Origin: Bacteroidia bacterium
GTDB lineage: Bacteria; Bacteroidota; Bacteroidia; Bacteroidales; Rikenellaceae
NCBI GenBank assembly: GCA_025999315.1
Contig: BNXD01000029.1
Location: 1 to 19,629 of the forward strand
Direction of reading: 5' to 3'
Length of the DNA: 19,629 nucleotides
Shown: positions 15,885 to 19,629 of the stretch, in pieces
Layout: each line of letters starts with the position of its first letter
How positions within the stretch are numbered: position 1 is the stretch's first letter
Translations under genes and position numbers: made by a program
Notes under the pieces: generated by a model
Told to the model about the DNA's origin: nothing
What the model saw: only the letters and a program-made list of their open reading frames with translations
The model's database searches: none

Positions 15885-16321
15885 AATGTGAATTAGCAGT
15901 TGAAATTTGCCATGTCATGTTGAGCGCAGTCGAAGCATCTCATGCAGTCTTGCCGAGACCCTTCGACTGCGCTTATGCTCCGCTCAGGGTGACATGGAAA
16001 AGAGTTTCGCTCAGGGCAACATAACATTAAGAGTCGAACTCACAATATGTCATGCTGAGCGCAGTCGAAGCATCTCGCACATAGTCTTGCCGAGACCCTT
16101 CGATCTCTTCGTTCCGCTCAGGGTAACATGAAGGGAAGTTTTTTTCATGTCATGCTGAGCGCAGTCGAAGCATCTCATGCAGTCTTGCCGAGACCCTTCG
16201 ATCTCTTCGTTCCGCTCAGGGTAACATGAAAAAGGGTTCTGCCGGGGAGAGATAACATGAAAATTGATGACGCGATAAGATATTGATAATCAAATATAAA
16301 TGTCGACTGTTAATTCACATA
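15885..16321. mobile_element. MITE-like element with terminal inverted repeats and three REP-like cores
   Basis: The left end (15885-15908, AATGTGAATTAGCAGTTGAA then ATTT) and the reverse complement of 16298-16321 (TATGTGAATTAACAGTCGAC then ATTT) match at about 20 of 24 bases. Between them are three hairpin-like cores (about 15913-15995, 16048-16130 and 16149-16228). Each has TGTCATGYTGAGCGCAGTCG, AAGCATCTC, a short spacer with GTCTTGCCGAGACCCTTCGA, and CCGCTCAGGGTRACATG. The second and third cores are nearly identical, which indicates internal duplication. The element has no coding capacity and fills most of the 515-base gap between the sulfatase and glycosyltransferase genes. Confidence 0.6.
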
Positions 16322-16336
16322 TATAGTGCGTAGATT

Positions 16337-17278
16337 ATGATACTTAGCCTTCCATTGAGCGCTTTGCGCAGAGTGTGCGCCCCCCGGCCGGTGGGGCGAA
16401 AGCCCTATATGGTTCCGATGAAGGAGTATGCCAATGAATTGATCTACGGCATGCTGACGGGCGATGAGCCCTGCATGGCGGCGCGATTGGGGGCGACGGA
16501 GATGCTCTGCATGACCAATTTTCTCGGTGTGCGGGGCGGCCGCAAGGATCCTGTCGGCTTCATTCGTGGTCGGGCTTTGCCGTGGTGGTGGAAGCAAACG
16601 ACGCTCGACCAGATGCAGCGGTGGAGCGGTTTCTTCCCCCCGGCACCGAAAATGGCCGAACGATTCTGCGAGTTGATGATCAGTGATATGACCCAGGTCG
16701 ACCTGCTGGGATCGTGGCTCGCCGACGAGAGCCGCTTCGCCCGGGAACTGGCCGGGGCCAAACGTGTGATGCTGGAGGATTTGGAGCCGTTTTTCGCCCC
16801 CAATCCGTGGACGCGGGCGCTGGAGGGGCGCAAAGTGCTGGTGGTGCACCCGTTCGCCGAGACCATCGAACGGCAGTATGCCCGTCGCGAGCAGATATTC
16901 CCCGACGGGTTGCTGCCCCGCTTCGAGTTGAAGACCATCAGGGCGGTGCAGAGCATCGCCGGCGAGCAGACCCCGTTTGCCGACTGGTTCGAGGCGCTGG
17001 AGTGGATGAAAGGCGAGATCGACCGGACGGATTACGACATATCGATCATCGGTTGTGGAGCTTACGGCTTTCCGCTGGCGGCCCACGTCAAGCGCATGGG
17101 CAAGAAGAGCATCCATCTGGCCGGCATAACCCAGCTCTTGTTCGGCATCCTTGGAGCCCGGTGGGAGAACTATTTAGTGTGGCCCTACTCCAACCTGTTC
17201 AACCCGGCCTGGGTGCGTCCCGGCGAGAGCGAACGACCCCGCGAGGCGACAAAGATAGAGGGGGCCTGTTATTGGTAA
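16337..17278 (+). CDS. GT-D fold (DUF1792-like) glycosyltransferase
   Basis: The product is 313 aa from the ATG at 16337. Conserved features seen in related proteins of Bacteroidetes polysaccharide loci are AARLGATEMLCM near residues 49-60, SGFFPP, EDLEPFFAPNPWTRALEGRK, VLVVHPFAETIERQYARR, KTIRAVQSIAG and IIGCGAYGFPLAAHVKRMGK near 237-256, followed by QLLFGILGARWENY. No signal peptide or membrane segment is evident, so it should be cytoplasmic and act on nucleotide-sugar donors for capsule or O-antigen. It is followed after four bases by a hexapeptide acyltransferase, with which it probably forms an operon. No promoter consensus was found in the upstream repeat region. The family assignment is from memory of conserved patterns. 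Confidence 0.7.
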   Translation: MILSLPLSALRRVCAPRPVGRKPYMVPMKEYANELIYGMLTGDEPCMAARLGATEMLCMTNFLGVRGGRKDPVGFIRGRALPWWWKQTTLDQMQRWSGFFPPAPKMAERFCELMISDMTQVDLLGSWLADESRFARELAGAKRVMLEDLEPFFAPNPWTRALEGRKVLVVHPFAETIERQYARREQIFPDGLLPRFELKTIRAVQSIAGEQTPFADWFEALEWMKGEIDRTDYDISIIGCGAYGFPLAAHVKRMGKKSIHLAGITQLLFGILGARWENYLVWPYSNLFNPAWVRPGESERPREATKIEGACYW

Positions 17279-17282
17279 CGGT

Positions 17283-17969
17283 ATGAAAAAGATCATAAAA
17301 CGCCTTTTTTCGCTTGCAGAACGGTTGTGTCTGGTCGCCTCGCCTCGCCTCAGCCTGAAGGGGTCGTTATGCTTTCTGAACAGATATGCGGTCGGTCATG
17401 GCAACTGTTGTGCGTTGCGGGACTGTGCTCTGGAGCGTAACATCTTCAGCATTTCGGGTGAGGGCAACACGATAACCGCCACGGATGCAACCATCAACCG
17501 GTCGAAGATGACCATCGACGGGACGAACAACCGTCTGACGATCGAGCGGGGCGTTATCCTGCGCGATGCGACCATCATCATACGCGGGAGCGGCAACACC
17601 GTCTCGATCGGAGCCGCATCGAGCTTCGGCGGTGTGAGGATCGTCAACGTCGGCACGGACAACGCAATAACGATAGGGCGCGAGTGCCTCTTCTCGGACA
17701 GGATCGAGATATGGGCCAGCGATACCCACCCGTTGTATGACCGCGACGGACTGATGATCAACGGCGAACGGCCCATACACATTGGCGATCGCGTGTGGGT
17801 GGGGTGCAATGTAACTGTTGCAAAGGGTGTTACAATCGGCGATGGGGCTGTGGTCGGGATGGGGACGATGGTTACGGCCGATGTCGCCCCGAGGTGCGTG
17901 GTTGTCAACGACTGCAGCCTGAGGAGCGTCCGGGAGGAGGTGAGTTGGAAATTGCACTACGACAAGTGA
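17283..17969 (+). CDS. hexapeptide-repeat (left-handed beta-helix) acyltransferase
   Basis: The product is 228 aa from ATG 17283, four bases after the glycosyltransferase stop. After a basic N-terminus (MKKIIKRLF) come repeating hexapeptide-like turns (GEGNTITATDATI, GTNNRLTIERGVIL, GSGNTVSIGAASSF, GTDNAITIGRECLF), then ASDTHPLYD with the likely catalytic His149. The end is IGDRVWVGCNVTVAKGVTIG and VVGMGTMVTADVAPRCVVV, typical of sugar O-acetyltransferases using acetyl-CoA. Pairing with a GT suggests acetylation of a surface polysaccharide. The acceptor cannot be told from sequence. Confidence 0.88.
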   Translation: MKKIIKRLFSLAERLCLVASPRLSLKGSLCFLNRYAVGHGNCCALRDCALERNIFSISGEGNTITATDATINRSKMTIDGTNNRLTIERGVILRDATIIIRGSGNTVSIGAASSFGGVRIVNVGTDNAITIGRECLFSDRIEIWASDTHPLYDRDGLMINGERPIHIGDRVWVGCNVTVAKGVTIGDGAVVGMGTMVTADVAPRCVVVNDCSLRSVREEVSWKLHYDK

Positions 17970-18188
17970 GGTGCGGTCGCGGCCGAAAACACTGGCTTGC
18001 TTTGAGATTTTGTCGGTGCATAGAACTTAAGTCGTGCGGACCGGAGCCAGCGGGGGGATGGCCGAAGTCGTAGACGAGTGGCAACCCTCCCTGCCGGGTG
18101 GTCAGGGTCGCGCGACTCTTCGAGCCGCAATGACAAGCAACTATTTGCCCATCGCTTTATAAAATACAACGGATATAATCCTTTCAAA
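17970..18188. other. intergenic region with a partly palindromic GC-rich stretch
   Basis: About 219 bases with no gene and no consensus promoter before the YjbR-type gene. The stretch at about 18050-18132 (GGGGGGATGGCCGAAGTCG, then CCCTGCCGGGTGGTCAGGG and TTCGAGCCGCAATGACA) has the look of a dispersed intergenic repeat ending in AATGACA, but only one copy is in the window, so this is unproven. Confidence 0.3.
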
Positions 18189-18542
18189 ATGAATATAGAA
18201 GAGGCTCGCGAATATTGTCTGTCGAAGTCAGGGGCCCAGGAGTGTTTCCCCTTCGACGAGTTCAATCTGGTGGTGAAGGTCGCGGGCAAGATGTTCGCCC
18301 TGATACCGTTGGATGGCGCCGGGCCGCAGATCGCCCTTAAGTGCGATCCCGAGCGGGCCCTGGAGTTGCGCGACCGTTACGAGGGCATCGAAGGGGCTTG
18401 GCATTTCAACAAAAAATATTGGAATACGGTGTATCTCGACAGCGATGTGCCTGATGATCTGGTGCGTACGCTTATCGACCACTCACGGAGCGAGGTGATC
18501 CGAAAACTCCCGCTCAAGGTGCGTCAAACTCTCGAAGAGTAG
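18189..18542 (+). CDS. MmcQ/YjbR family protein
   Basis: The product is 117 aa, the usual length, from the ATG at 18189. The upstream in-frame region from 18078 is GC-rich repeat-like DNA and is excluded. Family-typical features are MNIEEAREYCLSKSGAQECF, PFDEFNLVVKVAGKMFAL, ALKCDPERALELRDRYEGI, GAWHFNKKYWNTVYLDSDVP and DHSRSEVIRKLPLKVRQ. These CyaY-like fold proteins bind DNA in some cases, but their physiological role is not settled. It is probably cytoplasmic and monocistronic, convergent with the thioredoxin gene. Confidence 0.88.
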   Translation: MNIEEAREYCLSKSGAQECFPFDEFNLVVKVAGKMFALIPLDGAGPQIALKCDPERALELRDRYEGIEGAWHFNKKYWNTVYLDSDVPDDLVRTLIDHSRSEVIRKLPLKVRQTLEE

Positions 18543-18690
18543 CCCGCAACCCGGCAAGCTTTCAATCCCTCAAACCCATGTCGGTGAACGATCGCAAACA
18601 TATCCCTTGACGCGCGACCGTAGCGGCACCTGACCGTCGACATCCGTTCCCTCGTCCGCGTTCGGGAAACGGTCGCTTTCAGGGTTGGTT

Positions 18691-18738
18691 GTCGGGGCTG
18701 ATGATGCTGCGATGTCGTCGGGGCTGTCGATGCTGCGA
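18691..18738. repeat. short direct repeat
   Basis: GTCGGGGCTGATGATGCTGC plus GA (18691-18712) and GTCGGGGCTGTCGATGCTGC plus GA (18717-18738) are two 22-bp copies with a 26-bp period, differing at two or three bases. They lie just past the stop of the thioredoxin gene. No hairpin terminator was found in this convergent gap. Confidence 0.5.
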
Positions 18739-18745
18739 AAACCCT

Positions 18746-19243
18746 CTATTTCAGGGCAGTTTCGATCGCCTCGCGATATTCGCTCTTTGCCCGCGATCCG
18801 AGCAGAGTGATCGGGTCGCCTTTGACGGGAATGATCATCACCAGCGGGATCGACTGGATGCCGAAGAACTTGGCGGTCTGATTGTCGTTGTCGATATTGA
18901 TCTTGCAGACAGCCACTTTGCCCGCATACTCGCCGGCCAGCTCCTCCAAATAGGGCGAGATTTGACGGCACGGGCCACACCAGTCGGCGTAGAAGTCTAT
19001 GACAGCCACTTTGTCGCCCTTGTAGAGCCAGTGGTCGGGACTTTTGACATAGTCGTAGATGCGCTCGCGAAAATCGGCATCCGAGAGGACGGTCACCGTC
19101 GGCGACGCCGGTGCACTCTTTTTGGCGCCGCCACCCTTAAGAGCGTAATCGACAGGCATGTATAGCCCCGCCGGATGCCCGGGCAGCTGCAGTCCTTCGA
19201 TATAATGCTCCACCGTTTGTGAAATCTCATCGCGTGAAAACAT
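18746..19243 (-). CDS. thioredoxin with a polyprenyl-synthetase-like N-terminal segment
   Basis: The product is 165 aa. Residues about 50-165 are a complete Bacteroidetes-type thioredoxin: HWLYKGDKVAVIDFYADWC ends in the active site W88-C89-G90-P91-C92, and the cis-proline is in QSIPLVMIIP (Pro133). It should act as a cytoplasmic disulfide reductase; no signal peptide is seen. Residues 1-42 (MFSRDEISQTVEHYIEGLQL, then PGHPAGLYMPVDYALKGGG and AKK) do not belong to thioredoxins. They closely follow the conserved start of trans-polyprenyl diphosphate synthases (PxxLYxPxxYxLxxGGKRxRP), with GGKR changed to GGAKK, and none of the catalytic DDxxD regions follow. The gene therefore looks like a fusion in which thioredoxin took over the 5' end of a synthase gene. 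A distinct N-terminal extension by coincidence is less likely. Confidence 0.85.
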   Translation of the reverse strand: MFSRDEISQTVEHYIEGLQLPGHPAGLYMPVDYALKGGGAKKSAPASPTVTVLSDADFRERIYDYVKSPDHWLYKGDKVAVIDFYADWCGPCRQISPYLEELAGEYAGKVAVCKINIDNDNQTAKFFGIQSIPLVMIIPVKGDPITLLGSRAKSEYREAIETALK

Positions 19244-19307
19244 GGTCGTCTGTTTAGCTGTTTACGATTTGGAAAATGTTTGAATTTTAGAGTCTGTCTT
19301 TTTCTTT

Positions 19308-19338
19308 AAAAAAAACGGGGCCACAACCGTGCGCCCCG
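19308..19338 (-). terminator. intrinsic terminator of the downstream DUF3575 gene
   Basis: CGGGGC (19316-19321) pairs with GCCCCG (19333-19338), and an inner CAC/GTG extends the stem around an AACC loop. On the minus strand this GC stem is followed by eight T (19308-19315), a textbook rho-independent signal 25 bases after the stop at 19363. Confidence 0.8.
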
Positions 19339-19362
19339 CCCATTTTACTTGCGTACAACCCG

Positions 19363-19629
19363 CTACATCTTCCACACGAGATTCACCCCGATCTGGGTTA
19401 TGGTAGGCACGCCTTTGCTCTTGGCGTGGATCAGGTAGAAACTGTTGTCGCTGCCCCTGGTATACTTCTGATAGTAATCCAGCCAGGCATATCCCAACCC
19501 GATGTTGAAATCGAGCGCAAACGCATCGGTGAGCCTGAGGTTGTAACCGCCTGTGAACCCAAGCGCATAAAAATCGCTCTGACGTCCCACGTTCGGCCCC
19601 GGAGCGTAAAAATTGCACATGCCCTGCTG
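19363..19629 (-). CDS. C-terminus of a DUF3575 outer-membrane protein (partial)
   Basis: The open minus frame runs in from the window edge and ends with TAG at 19363-19365, encoding 88 residues. The segments GFTGGYNLRLTDAFALDFNI, GLGYAWLDYYQKYTRG and the final TITQIGVNLVWKM are typical of DUF3575 barrels, with alternating aromatic beta-strands and a terminal strand ending near the C-terminus. Its 5' end lies beyond the window. By analogy it may start or end another fimbrial-type locus, which cannot be seen here. Confidence 0.7.
   Translation of the reverse strand, partial: QQGMCNFYAPGPNVGRQSDFYALGFTGGYNLRLTDAFALDFNIGLGYAWLDYYQKYTRGSDNSFYLIHAKSKGVPTITQIGVNLVWKM

Noticed and set aside
17970..18188. 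tRNA or riboswitch before the YjbR-type gene
   Set aside because: No cloverleaf or CCA-type end could be built, and no riboswitch core was recognised.

Overview
The window reads as chromosomal DNA of a GC-rich Bacteroidales bacterium. A Rikenellaceae/Alistipes-like host is my best guess, but this is inference from gene families, not a match. Supporting signs are a three-gene fimbrillin locus (OmpA-like/DUF3575 barrel, DUF5119-type lipoprotein, fimbrillin with BACON and FISUMP-like domains), Bacteroidetes-type promoters (TTTG-N18/19-TAnnTTTG) before two genes, a Ser-type sulfatase, and DUF4099/DUF3945 and TopB-type genes typical of Bacteroidetes conjugative elements.

Layout. 1-660: the tail of an unidentified gene, a small hydrophobic protein, and a short element with terminal inverted repeats. 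695-924: a long GC-rich imperfect hairpin. 1120-2334: an AAA+/DUF4143 ATPase with a good promoter and terminators. 2571-6868 (minus strand): a decaying mobile-element fragment. It holds a type IA topoisomerase remnant that has lost most of its Toprim domain, its catalytic tyrosine and the surrounding motif, and carries long low-complexity inserts; and a DUF4099/DUF3945 gene broken by a one-base frameshift. 6869-7740: a gene-poor junction with a 120-bp tandem duplication that copies the start of a small minus-strand ORF. 7741-13429: the fimbrial/adhesin operon. 13430-14261: repeats, a perfect 22-bp-stem terminator, a doubtful small ORF, and a terminator that overlaps the next promoter. 14262-15821: the sulfatase. 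15822-16336: a repeat cluster bounded by terminal inverted repeats. 16337-17969: a GT-D-type glycosyltransferase and a hexapeptide acyltransferase in tandem. 18189-18542: a YjbR/MmcQ-type protein. 18746-19243 (minus): a thioredoxin whose first 45 or so residues look like the start of a polyprenyl synthetase. 19363 to the end (minus): the C-terminus of a second DUF3575 barrel.

Functionally, the intact genes concern the cell surface and host glycans: a fimbrial anchor/tip module, a secreted sulfatase and a polysaccharide-modifying pair. Most unusual content lies in the non-coding repeats and broken genes. A family of MITE-like elements, with AT-rich terminal inverted repeats around REP-like hairpins, recurs at several places, and one copy appears to cap the truncated topoisomerase and supply an in-frame stop. 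No complete, clearly new multi-gene system is visible. The best candidates for new biology are this repeat family, the degenerate topoisomerase, the polyprenyl-synthetase/thioredoxin chimera and the GC-rich hairpin.
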